From positions 1 through 46,205 of the forward strand of contig NZ_QNRV01000025.1 of NCBI RefSeq assembly GCF_003315195.1: 46,205 bases of DNA, in the 5' to 3' direction. The translations under genes were made by a program, and so were the position numbers. This DNA comes from Sutterella wadsworthensis (lineage in GTDB: Bacteria; Pseudomonadota; Gammaproteobacteria; Burkholderiales; Burkholderiaceae_F). Under the pieces are notes generated by a model. The model ran no database searches. It was not told the origin of the DNA and saw only the letters and a list, made by a program, of their open reading frames with translations. Below are positions 1-9,218 of this stretch, piece after piece; position 1 is the stretch's first letter; each line of letters starts with the position of its first letter.

Positions 1-1
1 G

Positions 2-94
2 GTTGCCGCCTACGCCTACGAGCACGGTCTTGCTCAGAATGAACGTCCGGCTGATCTTGAAAAGGCTGTCGACGAATTCATGTATCGTCCGTAA
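2..94 (+). CDS. C-terminal end of a probable NAD(P)-dependent malic enzyme (5' truncated)
   Basis: Only the last 30 codons are inside the window, in frame from base 2 to a TAA at 92-94. The peptide ends in RPADLEKAVDEFMYRP. A block of the form R-P-x-D-L followed by M-Y-x-P is typical of the extreme C-terminus of malic enzymes, which decarboxylate malate to pyruvate in the cytoplasm. The fragment contains no catalytic residue, so the call rests on this tail alone and could be wrong. A strong intrinsic terminator follows 66 bases downstream, so this is the last gene of its transcript. Confidence 0.5.
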   Translation, partial: VAAYAYEHGLAQNERPADLEKAVDEFMYRP

Positions 95-159
95 TCCGTT
101 GAACGGGCCTGAGGCCGAAATGACATCGGCCTCAGACCATCACTTTATCCTCTGAGCGC

Positions 160-199
160 AGAAAACCCGCAGAAATCACTCTGCGGGTTTTCTCTTTTT
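160..199. terminator. Intrinsic terminator, probably bidirectional
   Basis: A perfect 13-bp stem (AGAAAACCCGCAG / CTGCGGGTTTTCT) with an 8-base loop is followed on the plus strand by CTTTTTC. The A-rich foot of the stem gives a T-rich tail on the minus strand too. It can therefore end both the malic-enzyme transcript and the minus-strand gene that stops at 252. Confidence 0.85.
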
Positions 200-224
200 C
201 GATCAGCTCTTCACTGAAAGCTTA

Positions 225-244
225 GGAAGCGTACGACCGCTTCC
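225..244 (-). repeat. Short perfect hairpin downstream of the nitrobindin-like gene
   Basis: GGAAGCG pairs with CGCTTCC across a 6-base loop, 8 bases beyond the stop codon of the minus-strand gene. It has no T tract of its own. It probably protects the 3' end, or adds to the terminator at 160-199. Confidence 0.4.
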
Positions 245-251
245 GAATCGA

Positions 252-905
252 TTATTTGGGATTGCGGTTGCACAGACCCTCTTCCACCATCATCGGATTG
301 GGACGAGGCGCTGCAATCATTTTGAGCGTGTTCTTGTCGGTGTGATGGAACTCTTTGGGAACGCCCGGAATCACCAGCACCGTATCCTCTTCGTAAGAGA
401 TCGTGCCGTCATCGTTGAAAGTGAAGGTCACGTCCCACGATGTCGTCTGGAAATTCTTTTCCAGGAACGGATTCGAACAAATACCGTTCACCGTGGAACC
501 GCGTTCGGCGCGCAGATGGATCTGCTTGTCGCCGGGCTTGGCGGTCCCTTCGGCCATCGCTACTTGGGCGCGAGGAATAGCAAGCGTCATGTAAATCTTG
601 CCGGAAGCGGGTTCATAGAGAATGTAGCCCACCTGATCATGAAATGCGGTGAGTTCGCCCGGCTTCGTGACGGCAACGTGATAACGCAGACCGTAGAGCT
701 GCTGCGGACCGCTGTTTTGCGGATCAAGCAGTTCAAAGGTCAGCGTTTCGACAAAGGGTTCGCTTTCCGTGCCTTCAGCTACGGGATGCGTATCCACGCC
801 CTGATCGCCGTACCAGGTGCCTGCAAGCGGCGCCAAAGGGCCGAGATTGGCGAGGGTATCGGGGTCCGCCGGATTCTCGGTATAAATATCTTTAGAGTAC
901 TGCAT
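252..905 (-). CDS. Nitrobindin-like haem-binding beta-barrel (FABP/THAP4-like) protein
   Basis: 217 aa with no signal peptide or membrane segment, so probably cytoplasmic. The N-terminal part has LAPLAGTWYGDQG, which resembles the G-x-W-x-G motif that opens the nitrobindin/DUF1794 ten-stranded barrel. Alternating hydrophobic strands fill the rest, and a HH pair sits near the C-terminus (KEFHH), where nitrobindins carry their proximal haem His. Characterised relatives bind ferric haem and react with NO or peroxynitrite, which would suit a nitrite reducer, but the ligand here is not shown by sequence. The start is supported by AAGGAAGG 6 bases upstream. The gene stands alone, opposed to the malic-enzyme gene. 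Confidence 0.6.
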   Translation of the reverse strand: MQYSKDIYTENPADPDTLANLGPLAPLAGTWYGDQGVDTHPVAEGTESEPFVETLTFELLDPQNSGPQQLYGLRYHVAVTKPGELTAFHDQVGYILYEPASGKIYMTLAIPRAQVAMAEGTAKPGDKQIHLRAERGSTVNGICSNPFLEKNFQTTSWDVTFTFNDDGTISYEEDTVLVIPGVPKEFHHTDKNTLKMIAAPRPNPMMVEEGLCNRNPK

Positions 906-1270
906 GGAGTACCTTCCTTTTTGTAGTTCGTTGTCGGAGAGCCGTCCGACGTCACGTTGCCCGTGCCTTCAGTCCGCCTCTCACAGCCGGTCATAGTAGC
1001 ACCGACTCGACGGTGCCTCGGCTCAACTCCGTAACGTCATGCAACCGAGCCGTCTTCACTCATCAGACACTGCTGCCGCTCTTCGATCTATTTGGGTGTT
1101 CATCGCCGCTGATCATTCCAAACAAGCGCTTTTTTGGCTGCTGACATCAAACGTGTGTATGGCCGCACCGCCTAAAGCTAGTATCATGCGGCACACTCAC
1201 TGCTATACGGATTACCTAACTCACGTCCGTGCCGCTTCCCTTTCTTCACTACCGCCTAGAGATCTGCGCC
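906..1270. other. 365-base intergenic region between divergent genes
   Basis: It separates the minus-strand nitrobindin-like gene from the plus-strand export operon, so it must carry promoters for both. I see no convincing -35/-10 pair, operator or hairpin. Plus-strand open frames crossing it (1039-1407 and a GTG-initiated extension from 1229) lack a ribosome binding site and protein-like character. Confidence 0.5.
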
Positions 1271-2695
1271 ATGCTGCCCGCATTTCGTTCTTCCGCCTTA
1301 CATGTTCTGCTCATATCTTCTGCGCTCACCTGCACCGGCGTATTGGCTGCGCCCGCAGGCAGCGCCGATGCCATGAGCTTTTCACAGGCTCGGCAGCAGT
1401 TCCATGAGCGTGCAGACGTCTTTCGCGCAGATGCCGCTGATGTAGAGCGCGCTCGCCATGCGGCTGACAGCGCCAAAGCGCTTTCCGGCCCCAAGGTGGA
1501 TCTCGTGGCGATGCAGGTTGAAGGACGTAAGGACATCGAACTCAACCTCGACATTCCCCAACCCATAAGCGGCATGTTGCACAAAAACGTGCTTTCCTAC
1601 AGCACCGAATACGACCTGAGCGGCCCGCGGGCGATGATTTCAGCCAACTGGCCGATCTATACGGGCGGGCTCATTACGGCGCAGCAAAACCTCCTCGAGC
1701 ACAAGGTTCGCGAGGCATCAGCCGCACAGACCTCGCGGCTTGAAACAAAGGATGCTGAACTCGCCGCCCGTTATTGGGGCGTGCAGCTCGCGCGCTCCGT
1801 TGAGGACCTTCGCCGGGAGATGCTTTCCGACGAAGAAGAAGAAGTGCAGCGCGCCAAGCGCTTTGAAGTCAAGGGCATGATTTCAAAGATCGAACGCATG
1901 TCGGTGGAAGTCTCCCGCGATGCGGCGCGCCGTGAACTCATCGCCGCCGAAACCAACGCGCGCGTGGCCGAATCTGAACTCATGCGGTCGCTGCGGCTCA
2001 ATAAACTCCCCGAGCTTGCAACACCCCTCTTTATTCTGAAGGGCGACCTCGGCACACTCGACGACTGGCAGTCCCGTGCTCGGCTCAATTCGCCCGTTTT
2101 GATGCAGATTGACGCCAAACGCAGTCAGGCAGAAGAAGGTGTCCGCGCAGCCGAAGCGGCCTTCCATCCGCAAGTCTTTGCTTTCGGCATGAAGAATCTC
2201 GTCAAGCACTACCTCACGGTTGTGGAGCCCGACTGGATGGTCGGCATCGGCGTGAAATTCACGCTCTGGGACAATCGCGATCGTTTTTCCAACATCGCTG
2301 CGTCTCGCTCTCAAGTGACGCAGGCGGAAGCCGCCCGTGCTGAAGCGGACAATTCGCTCGCACAGGCGATTGAAGCCGCTTTCCTGCGCACCACTCAGGC
2401 ACGAGAGGAATTTGAGCTCACCACCTCGACGATGTCGCTGGCTGCAGAAAACCTGCGGCTGCGCGAAGCGAGCTTTGCCGAAGGCCTTTCAACCGCAATC
2501 GATCTGCGCGAAGCCCGCACGCAGCTCGTGGGCGCAGAAATTGCTCAGCGTGCGGCCGCCTACAAGTTTGTCGTCTCTTGGGCCATGCTTCACGCCACTG
2601 CAGGCGTCATGCCCGACTTTGAAGCAACGCTCGGCCGCTCTGACTTTGTGAATGCCCAGCAGATGCACAAAACCCAAGCGTCTGCGAAGCGCTGA
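1271..2695 (+). CDS. TolC-family outer membrane efflux protein
   Basis: 474 aa. An upstream GTG at 1229 would bury the signal peptide, so the ATG at 1271 is preferred. It gives a short basic N-terminus, a hydrophobic stretch (ALHVLLISSALTCTGVLA) and cleavage near residue 26. The mature part is Ala/Glu/Arg-rich and strongly helical, with the two-fold repeated long-helix pattern of TolC (around residues 130-240 and 330-440). It begins with PLP-like inner-leaflet segments and has aromatic strand regions for the barrel. It should form the trimeric exit duct of a tripartite exporter whose adaptor and inner membrane permease are encoded immediately downstream in the same direction. The substrate is unknown. 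Confidence 0.82.
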   Translation: MLPAFRSSALHVLLISSALTCTGVLAAPAGSADAMSFSQARQQFHERADVFRADAADVERARHAADSAKALSGPKVDLVAMQVEGRKDIELNLDIPQPISGMLHKNVLSYSTEYDLSGPRAMISANWPIYTGGLITAQQNLLEHKVREASAAQTSRLETKDAELAARYWGVQLARSVEDLRREMLSDEEEEVQRAKRFEVKGMISKIERMSVEVSRDAARRELIAAETNARVAESELMRSLRLNKLPELATPLFILKGDLGTLDDWQSRARLNSPVLMQIDAKRSQAEEGVRAAEAAFHPQVFAFGMKNLVKHYLTVVEPDWMVGIGVKFTLWDNRDRFSNIAASRSQVTQAEAARAEADNSLAQAIEAAFLRTTQAREEFELTTSTMSLAAENLRLREASFAEGLSTAIDLREARTQLVGAEIAQRAAAYKFVVSWAMLHATAGVMPDFEATLGRSDFVNAQQMHKTQASAKR

Positions 2696-2784
2696 TCAAA
2701 CGATCCTTTTTTTCTGGATGCGGCCGTCCCTGAAAAATGAGGCCGCCGCAGCCCTCCCTTATTCAGAATCTTTCACCTCTCGCC

Positions 2785-3840
2785 ATGACTACATCGCAGC
2801 AGCCTGCCGCGCCGGCACCCAAGCATGACTCCCGTCCTTCAGCATCATCGATCCTTCCAGCAGTTTTCGGCGGAGCGGTGCTCGTGGGCGCCTTCGTGTT
2901 CATCGGCTGGGGTATTTGGCAGGCCATGCACCCGGCTCCCGTTCCGCTTCAGGGGCTGATGGATGCGACCACCGTCTCCGTCGCCGCCAAGGTGCCCGGC
3001 CGTCTGGCTGCCGTAACGGTCAAGGAAGGCGACCAGGTTGCAGCCGGCGACGCGGTGGCTCGTCTCACGCTGCCCGAAATTGAAGCCAAGGTTGCCCAGG
3101 CCAAGGCGCTTCACGAAGCCGCTGCCGCCAAAGCTGACATGGCTCAGGAAGGCGCGCGAACCGAAGAGCTCGATGCGGCGCGGGCGGACCTCGCCCGGGC
3201 ACGCGCGGGCGAACATCTTGCCCGCGTCACCAACACCCGCGTTGCCGCGCTTTTTAAGGATGGTCTCGTAAGCACGCAAAAGCGCGATGAAGCCGCAGCT
3301 CAGTTGAAAGCGTCGAGCGAACTCGCTGCCGCGGCGGCCGCCAAAGTGACGGCGCTTGAAAATGGTGCCCGCCGGCAGGAAAAGACGGCCGCGGAAGCTC
3401 TGGCCGCTCAGGCCGCCGGCGGCGTTGCTGAAGCCTCGTCGCTTGCCGGCGAAGCGGAAGTCCGCACCCCGGCTTCAGGTGAAGTCACCCGCGTTGTGAT
3501 GCATGCGGGAGAAGTGGTTCCTGCTGGCTTTCCCGTCGTGCTGGTGACCGATCTGGCCGACAGCTGGGCGGTCTTCAATATTCGTGAGGATGAACTGAAA
3601 AATATCCGAGTCGGCACCATTCTGAAGGCCAACATACCGGCGCTCGGCGCCGACATGGATTTTTCGGTCTATTGGATCAATCCGCGCGGCACTTATGCCA
3701 CCTGGCGTGCAACGCGTCAGTCTTCGGGCTACGACCTGCGCACCTTTGAAGTGCGCGCCAGACCGAGCGCCCCCAACCCCGATCTTCGTCCCGGCATGAC
3801 GGTCATCATCGACCGCAGTCAGCTTGACAAACTTCAGTAA
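2785..3840 (+). CDS. HlyD/EmrA-type periplasmic adaptor (membrane fusion) protein
   Basis: 351 aa from the ATG at 2785; the frame is open from 2737 but only the later start precedes a normal N-terminus. One transmembrane anchor lies at about residues 25-50 (SILPAVFGGAVLVGAFVFIG). It is followed by a biotinyl-lipoyl half-motif (VSVAAKVPGRLAAVTVKEGD), a long Ala-rich coiled hairpin (about 105-220), the second lipoyl half (AEVRTPASGEVTRV, about 225-245) and a beta-barrel domain. This is the classical order for adaptors that link an inner membrane pump to a TolC duct. It lies 89 bases after the TolC-like gene and 16 bases before the permease, so the three are almost certainly co-transcribed. Confidence 0.85.
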   Translation: MTTSQQPAAPAPKHDSRPSASSILPAVFGGAVLVGAFVFIGWGIWQAMHPAPVPLQGLMDATTVSVAAKVPGRLAAVTVKEGDQVAAGDAVARLTLPEIEAKVAQAKALHEAAAAKADMAQEGARTEELDAARADLARARAGEHLARVTNTRVAALFKDGLVSTQKRDEAAAQLKASSELAAAAAAKVTALENGARRQEKTAAEALAAQAAGGVAEASSLAGEAEVRTPASGEVTRVVMHAGEVVPAGFPVVLVTDLADSWAVFNIREDELKNIRVGTILKANIPALGADMDFSVYWINPRGTYATWRATRQSSGYDLRTFEVRARPSAPNPDLRPGMTVIIDRSQLDKLQ

Positions 3841-3856
3841 CCTCAAGGCGCTTGCC

Positions 3857-6277
3857 ATGACTGCTTGGTTCCGGCATGTTGCTGCCGCCGCTCGGCTTGA
3901 AATTCAGCAGGTGCTCACACACCCTGTGGAATGGCTTACGGCCATCCTGGCGCCGCTCTTCTGGTGCGCAGTGCTCTGGTTTGCCTTCAACGCCGGAACA
4001 CTGTCAGGGCTGCCCGTCGCACTCGTTGACCTTGATCAGTCGGCGGCCTCCCGCAGTGTTGCTCAAGCCCTTGACGCCCTGCCGTCGATCAAGCTCGAGC
4101 AATTCGAAAATTCGCTTTCGGCCGATCGTGCGCTGAAGAATTCCAAAGTCTTCGCCGTCGTGACGATCCCTCAGGATTTTGAGACTGACCGCCGCCGCGG
4201 GGCGGGCGCTCCAGTCTCCATCGACCTCAATAAGAGCTGGTACGCCGTCGGCACGCTTCTGGAGGTGGATTTCAAGACCGCGCTATCCACGCTGGCCATC
4301 GGACATGCGGCGGTGAACGCGACTACGCAGGGCGGCACTTTCGCTGAGAACAGCCGTCATCTGCGCATCACGACGCCGGACGTCTACTTTTTAGGCAATC
4401 CCGCATTCAATTTCGTCGCGTATCTGCTGCCCACCTTTATTCCCGGCGTCTTGGCGCTCGGAGCGCTTCTCGCCTTCATTTCAATGCTTTCGCGAGAGTG
4501 GCGCGCTGGCGGCATCCGCAGATTCATGAAACTGACGCAGGGTTCGGGCTCAGCCGTATTGGCGGGGAAGCTCCTTCCCTGGGTCATCGTTTTTTGCACG
4601 GCTTCCTCCGTATGGGTAGCGGCCTTTGCCGGCGCAGCCGGCTGGGGCGCAGAAGGGCCGATCATTTTCTGGCTCACCGCTTCTTGGCTCCTCATACTGG
4701 CAATGGCCGGGCTCGCCGCGCTGGTTGTTTCAATTGCACCCACCTGGGTCATTGCACTCTCTGCCGGCATCTGCCTTATCGCGCCGACCTTTCCGTTCAC
4801 CGGTTTTTCCTTCCCTCTTGACTCGATGACGCCCGGCGCGCAGCTTTTTGGGTCGCTGCTGCCGCTCACACATTACCTGCAGGCACAGGCGCAGATATGG
4901 GTGCTCGGCAGCCCCTTGAGCGCCATTGCGCAGACGCAGCTTACCCTTGCAGCCTTCCCCATTATTCTCTTTGCGGCTGCCGGACCGCTCTTTGCGCGCC
5001 GAATGCGGCGCTTAAAGAAAACCGAGCAGATGAGCTCCAATCTGACCGCGGCGCTCGAGAAGTCCCTCGAGGCGCACCCCGCGGCCTCTGGCCAGCGAAC
5101 CGGATTCTGGAAGAGTTTTGCCTTGACAGTGCGAAGCGCCTTCCTTTCGCGCGACACCATCGCGATCTTCGGCGGCGCTGTAGCCTTCTATCTCGTGTTC
5201 TACGGCTGGCCCTACAGCACTCAGCAGATCGAAAATGTACCTGTAGAGATCGTGGACCTTGACGGATCTTCGGCGTCGCGCCGACTGATTGAAGCCATTG
5301 ACGCAGCGCCGGCCGCGGCGATCCTAAGCGTATCGAGCGACCCGGGTCCGGCAATGGAGACCTTCCGCAGCAAGGGACAAACCGTCGTGGTAACGATTCC
5401 GCACGGCTATGCCGAGCATCTCGCCCGAGGCGAAAACACTACCCTCCATATTTTGGGCAGCGCTGCATATCCCGTGAAGACTCGCGCTATTCAGGCTGCC
5501 GTATCTGCCGCAGCAGCCGACGCAGAACTCAAAATCGATCAGGCCTCGTCGCAGACGCCGGGCATTCCGCCCGCCTCGCTCTTGGCATCGGCCAATACTG
5601 CGCCGCAGATGCAGTTCCAGTACCGCTTCAACGAAATTTCGGGCTACGGCAACTACACCGTGCCGGCTGTCGGCCCGATTATCCTTCAGGCCGTTATGCT
5701 CATGGGCATCGGTATGTCGCTCGGCGGCTGGCTCTGGCGTCATCCGCGGCGCAAATTTGTGTGCGATGCCGTCGACCGCCCCTGGAACGAAGGCCTCGGC
5801 ATAGCCTTCGGACTTTGGATGATTGCTTTTGGCTGGTTCCTCTACATGGAAGGCTTCGGCTTCTGGTTTGGCCAATACGGCGCGATGGCAACACCCTGGG
5901 GTGTTATTCTGACCGGGGCGTGCTATGCCGCAGCCGTCGTCGGTTTCGGCTTCATGATTGTTACACTCATCCGTTCGAACTGCTGGACAGCGCCAGTTAC
6001 CGTGGTCATGTCAGCCCCCGCACTCTTCATCTCCGGCGCAGTATGGCCAACGGCCAACCTTCATCCTGCCGTTGCCGCCCTTGCAGAACTGATTCCGTCA
6101 ACTCACGCCATCCGTGCCTCCGTTGCCGCGGCTCAGGACGGAGCGCTCTTTGCCGATATTCTTCCGCACTGCCTGTTCCTCTTGGTGCTCTCAGTCGTAT
6201 ATGGTCTCTTTGGGCTCCTCAATCTGAAGGTCATTCCCGAGAATCCGCGCGAACTGGCTGCCAACGATGTCGTTTGA
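3857..6277 (+). CDS. Double-length ABC-2 type permease (two fused YhhJ/YbhR-like halves)
   Basis: 806 aa from the ATG at 3857, preceded by CAAGGCG; an in-frame TTG at 3824 inside the previous gene is unlikely. The protein is an internal duplication. A transmembrane helix followed by LPVALVDLDQSAASRS occurs at about residue 52, and VPVEIVDLDGSSASRR recurs at about residue 460 after another helix. Each half continues with a large periplasmic loop and a cluster of about five hydrophobic helices, as in ABC2_membrane_3 permeases. No Walker A or ABC signature is present here, and no ATPase gene is adjacent. Together with the two upstream genes it forms a tripartite exporter. What energises it is not visible in the window. 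Confidence 0.8.
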   Translation: MTAWFRHVAAAARLEIQQVLTHPVEWLTAILAPLFWCAVLWFAFNAGTLSGLPVALVDLDQSAASRSVAQALDALPSIKLEQFENSLSADRALKNSKVFAVVTIPQDFETDRRRGAGAPVSIDLNKSWYAVGTLLEVDFKTALSTLAIGHAAVNATTQGGTFAENSRHLRITTPDVYFLGNPAFNFVAYLLPTFIPGVLALGALLAFISMLSREWRAGGIRRFMKLTQGSGSAVLAGKLLPWVIVFCTASSVWVAAFAGAAGWGAEGPIIFWLTASWLLILAMAGLAALVVSIAPTWVIALSAGICLIAPTFPFTGFSFPLDSMTPGAQLFGSLLPLTHYLQAQAQIWVLGSPLSAIAQTQLTLAAFPIILFAAAGPLFARRMRRLKKTEQMSSNLTAALEKSLEAHPAASGQRTGFWKSFALTVRSAFLSRDTIAIFGGAVAFYLVFYGWPYSTQQIENVPVEIVDLDGSSASRRLIEAIDAAPAAAILSVSSDPGPAMETFRSKGQTVVVTIPHGYAEHLARGENTTLHILGSAAYPVKTRAIQAAVSAAAADAELKIDQASSQTPGIPPASLLASANTAPQMQFQYRFNEISGYGNYTVPAVGPIILQAVMLMGIGMSLGGWLWRHPRRKFVCDAVDRPWNEGLGIAFGLWMIAFGWFLYMEGFGFWFGQYGAMATPWGVILTGACYAAAVVGFGFMIVTLIRSNCWTAPVTVVMSAPALFISGAVWPTANLHPAVAALAELIPSTHAIRASVAAAQDGALFADILPHCLFLLVLSVVYGLFGLLNLKVIPENPRELAANDVV

Positions 6278-6293
6278 CTTCCTTGCAACACTC

Positions 6294-7094
6294 ATGACGC
6301 CTTTCATTGATTCGCACTGTCACCTTACCGATCCCGCATTTGCGCAAGATCTCGACGCGGTTATCGGCCGCATGAAAAATGCCGGCATGACGGCGGCTGT
6401 GACGATCGGCTGCGAAGACCGGGATATCGAACCGCTTCGCGCACTGCTGGATCGTTTCCCCGGCTTTCTCTTCGGCGCCTGGGCAGTTCATCCGGAATAT
6501 CCGGATGCCCGCGAAGCCGATGCGGATGAAATCGCCGAACGTGCTTCAGAACCCGGCATGGTAGCGGTCGGTGAAACCGGGCTCGATTTTTATTGGTGCA
6601 AGGAACCCTTGGACTGGCAGCGCGATCGCTTTCGCCGTCACATTGAAGCTGCACGCCGCGCTCAAAAACCGCTTATCGTCCATGCCCGTGATGCTGAAGC
6701 CGCGGCGCTCGACATTCTCAAAAGCGAAGATGCCGGCGAAGTCGGCTTTGTAATGCACTGCTTCTGCGGAACACTTGAAACCGCTCGAGGCGTTGTCAAC
6801 GCGGGCGGACATGTCAGTTTTACGGGGAACCTAACTTTCAAGAAGAATGCCGAGCTGCGCGCCATTGCCGCAGCCCTTCCGCTCGAGAGACTCATGATCG
6901 AAACCGATGCCCCCTACATGGCACCGGTGCCCTATCGCGGAAAGCGCTGTGAACCCTGGCACAGCATGGAAGTCGCCCGCGCCATTGCCCTCGCAAAGCA
7001 CTTGGAGTTTGACGAAGTGCTCGCGCAGACCTGCTGCAATACGGTGAAGTTTTTCGGGCTGCCGGAAGCGGTTCTTTCATCTGCTCCGCAGTGA
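6294..7094 (+). CDS. tatD: TatD-family metal-dependent hydrolase
   Basis: 266 aa. The ATG at 6294 gives MTPFIDSHCHLTD, the normal TatD N-terminus. An ATG at 6267 overlapping the permease stop is also possible and would add 9 residues. Metal-binding elements are present in order: the HxH pair (SHCH), VGETGLDF with the bridging Glu, VHARDAE, a central MHCFCG and the ETDAPY motif near the C-terminus. TatD enzymes are cytoplasmic TIM-barrel nucleases (3'-5' DNA/RNA exonuclease activity in Escherichia coli) with two divalent metals. The gene follows the export operon closely and may be read from the same transcript, without an obvious functional link. Confidence 0.88.
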   Translation: MTPFIDSHCHLTDPAFAQDLDAVIGRMKNAGMTAAVTIGCEDRDIEPLRALLDRFPGFLFGAWAVHPEYPDAREADADEIAERASEPGMVAVGETGLDFYWCKEPLDWQRDRFRRHIEAARRAQKPLIVHARDAEAAALDILKSEDAGEVGFVMHCFCGTLETARGVVNAGGHVSFTGNLTFKKNAELRAIAAALPLERLMIETDAPYMAPVPYRGKRCEPWHSMEVARAIALAKHLEFDEVLAQTCCNTVKFFGLPEAVLSSAPQ

Positions 7095-7359
7095 AATTGA
7101 GCGTGAACCGCTCTTTGAGGACGATGCGAACGCGCCTCGGCATGGCAATACTCGTGATGCGATGACCTGACCTCCAAGCATCGGCCGCAGCAGTACGACG
7201 CTATAAACGGGCAGTTAATTGCCAGAATTGTCTTGGCCGCTTTGCCTTAGCATTCAAGGAAGATTTGGAGTCTTTTCCAGAGCTTGTGATGAAATCTGGG
7301 CCTCCATTTCTTTCGGGATGTCTTTCTGACCGCCAAACAGCACTTTTCGGAGCGCCTTG

Positions 7360-8301
7360 ATGAACCTGCGTCAACTCAAAGCCTTCCAAGCCGTCTGTCG
7401 AACCGGCAGCATTACGCGCGCCTCGGAACTCATTCATCTCTCTCAGCCTGCACTCACGCGTCAGATTCAGGACCTCGAGTCCTTTTGCGGATGCAAGCTT
7501 TTCGAGCGTACTCGCCACGGCATTGTTCTCACCGATGAAGGCGAACTGTTCCAAGTCCGTGCGGAAGAAATGCTTTCGCTTGCCGAGCGCACGCAGCGCG
7601 AACTCAAAGAAGCCGGCGGCTTCACCGGCGGCATCGTCCGGATCGGCTGCGTTGAATCTTCTGCTGCGCAGGAACTTTCACAGCTCCTCGCGAAGTGGCA
7701 GCAATCAACACCCGGCGTCAGGAAAGCGGAATTTGAGCTTTATTGCGCCGATGGCGACGATATTCGCAGCAGTCTCGATGAAGAGCGTCTGGACGTCGGC
7801 ATTCTGCTTGAACCTGTCGAGACTGCCAAATACGATTCCTTGCCGCTCTCTTCAGTGGACCGATGGGGTGTCGTGGTTCGCAGTGATTCCCCAGAAGCCC
7901 AGCTTCCCGCGCTCACGCAAGATGAACTTGTGAAACTTCCGCTCATTCTGCCTCGGCGGCATATCGTCATCGATACACTGCATCAATGGTTTAACGGCGG
8001 GCCGGAACCACTCAAAATTGCGGGCTACCACAACCTTATGACAAACGCGCTCACACTGGTGAAAGCAGGACTGGGCAATTTGCTCTGCGTTGAAGGCTCA
8101 TGGACCATTCGTGAAACACCCGGCTTTGTCTTCATCCCCGTTTCGCCCGTTCGGCTGGCTCGGCACCGGCTCGTGCGAAAGAAAAACCGTCTGCTTTCAC
8201 GCACTGCGGAAAGTTTCTGGGCCTATGCTGCGGACCACTGGCGATCCGAAGAATCAGATACGCAGCTGTCGCCGAAGATGTCGGACAGCCAAAATCATTA
8301 A
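7360..8301 (+). CDS. LysR-family transcriptional regulator
   Basis: 313 aa. The ATG at 7360 is preferred over a TTG one codon earlier; CGGAG lies about 8 bases upstream. The N-terminal winged helix-turn-helix (residues 1-60, MNLRQLKAFQAVCRTGSITR, then a recognition helix with SQPALTRQIQDLE) is textbook LysR. It is followed by a linker helix and a periplasmic-binding-protein-like co-inducer domain (about 90-300). A late region (GYHNLMTNALTLVKAGLGN) matches the usual position of ligand-pocket residues. The inducer cannot be inferred. The neighbours (tatD before, ankyrin protein after) are co-directional, so there is no divergent target gene to suggest a regulon. Confidence 0.88.
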   Translation: MNLRQLKAFQAVCRTGSITRASELIHLSQPALTRQIQDLESFCGCKLFERTRHGIVLTDEGELFQVRAEEMLSLAERTQRELKEAGGFTGGIVRIGCVESSAAQELSQLLAKWQQSTPGVRKAEFELYCADGDDIRSSLDEERLDVGILLEPVETAKYDSLPLSSVDRWGVVVRSDSPEAQLPALTQDELVKLPLILPRRHIVIDTLHQWFNGGPEPLKIAGYHNLMTNALTLVKAGLGNLLCVEGSWTIRETPGFVFIPVSPVRLARHRLVRKKNRLLSRTAESFWAYAADHWRSEESDTQLSPKMSDSQNH

Positions 8302-8322
8302 AGGATTTCGTTTGGCCAAACC

Positions 8323-8340
8323 GCCGCTCAAGTGAGCGGC
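8323..8340. repeat. 7-bp inverted repeat after the LysR gene
   Basis: GCCGCTC pairs with GAGCGGC around AAGT, 22 bases after the LysR stop. No U-run follows on either strand, so it is a weak or Rho-assisted 3' end at best. Confidence 0.4.
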
Positions 8341-8438
8341 TACCAGTCTTAACAGAAACCTGGAATCCCAATGACCAAGCGTCATCCGGTTCTAGTGTTA
8401 TCCTTTGGGACGTTTTCTATCGTGAATCCGTCTGCGCT

Positions 8439-9218
8439 ATGGCTCTTCGACAATTCGCCGCCACGCTTCTGTGCGGCTCGCTCCTTCTGGCTTCTTCGGC
8501 TTCTTCCCTTTTTACGGAGCCCGTTCTTGCGGCATCCGCAGCCGGCAGTTCCGGCCTTGGATGGGACGATATCGCCTCCAAGAATGAAGCGGAAAACCCT
8601 TTGACTTCGGCTCAGCTTGAGACCATCCGTCAGGCTGTCCGCAGCGCAAATACGAGAACATTGAAGCAGCTCCTGCAAAAGGGACTGTCACCCAACTTCC
8701 GCATGGAAAACGGTGACACGGGCTTTACTTATGCCGTTCGAGCGGAGAACTACGACGTCGCCGAAGCGCTTTTAAAGAGCGGCAGACTCAATGTCAACGA
8801 CCTCAATAAGTTCGGCGAAACCCCGCTGATGCTCGCTGTTTTCAAGGGGCAGGATGAGCTCTTTGATGAGCTTATCGCTGCCGGAGCCGATCCTCAGCGC
8901 GGCGGCAACTGGACGCCGCTGCACTATGCCGCTACGGAAGGCCGCACGGAATTCATTGAACGGCTGCTGAAGGCGGGAGCCTCTGCGAATATCCAGACGT
9001 CGTCGGGGGTAACGCCGCTGATCATGGCGGCAAGAAAACCCTCCCGGGCTGCCGTCACGATGCTTTTGAAGGCGGGCGCCTATCGTGACTACTGTACGGA
9101 TACCGGTCAGTCGCCGGCAGACTTTGCCCGCCGCGCAGGCGATAAAGAACTCGCCGAGTATCTGGCCATTCCGAAATGTGCCGTGAAGGGCCGCATCGCA
9201 CAGGGAGCGGCCAAGTGA
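8439..9218 (+). CDS. Secreted ankyrin-repeat protein
   Basis: 259 aa. Residues 1-32 form an export signal (MALRQFAATLLCGSLLLASS, with Ala-x-Ala before the mature chain), so the protein is probably periplasmic. From about residue 62 there are four to five ankyrin repeats. The clearest units contain GETPLMLAVFKGQDELFDEL, NWTPLHYAATEGRTEF and GVTPLIMAARKPSRA, each with the TPL turn and an inner/outer helix pair, ending in AGDKELAEYL. Periplasmic ankyrin proteins in proteobacteria are protein-binding scaffolds, some linked to catalase or stress responses; the partner here is unknown. Its stop codon overlaps the GTG start of the next gene, so the two are translationally coupled. Confidence 0.8.
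   Translation: MALRQFAATLLCGSLLLASSASSLFTEPVLAASAAGSSGLGWDDIASKNEAENPLTSAQLETIRQAVRSANTRTLKQLLQKGLSPNFRMENGDTGFTYAVRAENYDVAEALLKSGRLNVNDLNKFGETPLMLAVFKGQDELFDELIAAGADPQRGGNWTPLHYAATEGRTEFIERLLKAGASANIQTSSGVTPLIMAARKPSRAAVTMLLKAGAYRDYCTDTGQSPADFARRAGDKELAEYLAIPKCAVKGRIAQGAAK

Noticed and set aside
1229-1270. GTG start for the TolC-like protein at 1229
   Set aside because: It would place 14 residues ahead of the signal peptide and has no Shine-Dalgarno; the ATG at 1271 gives a normal export signal.
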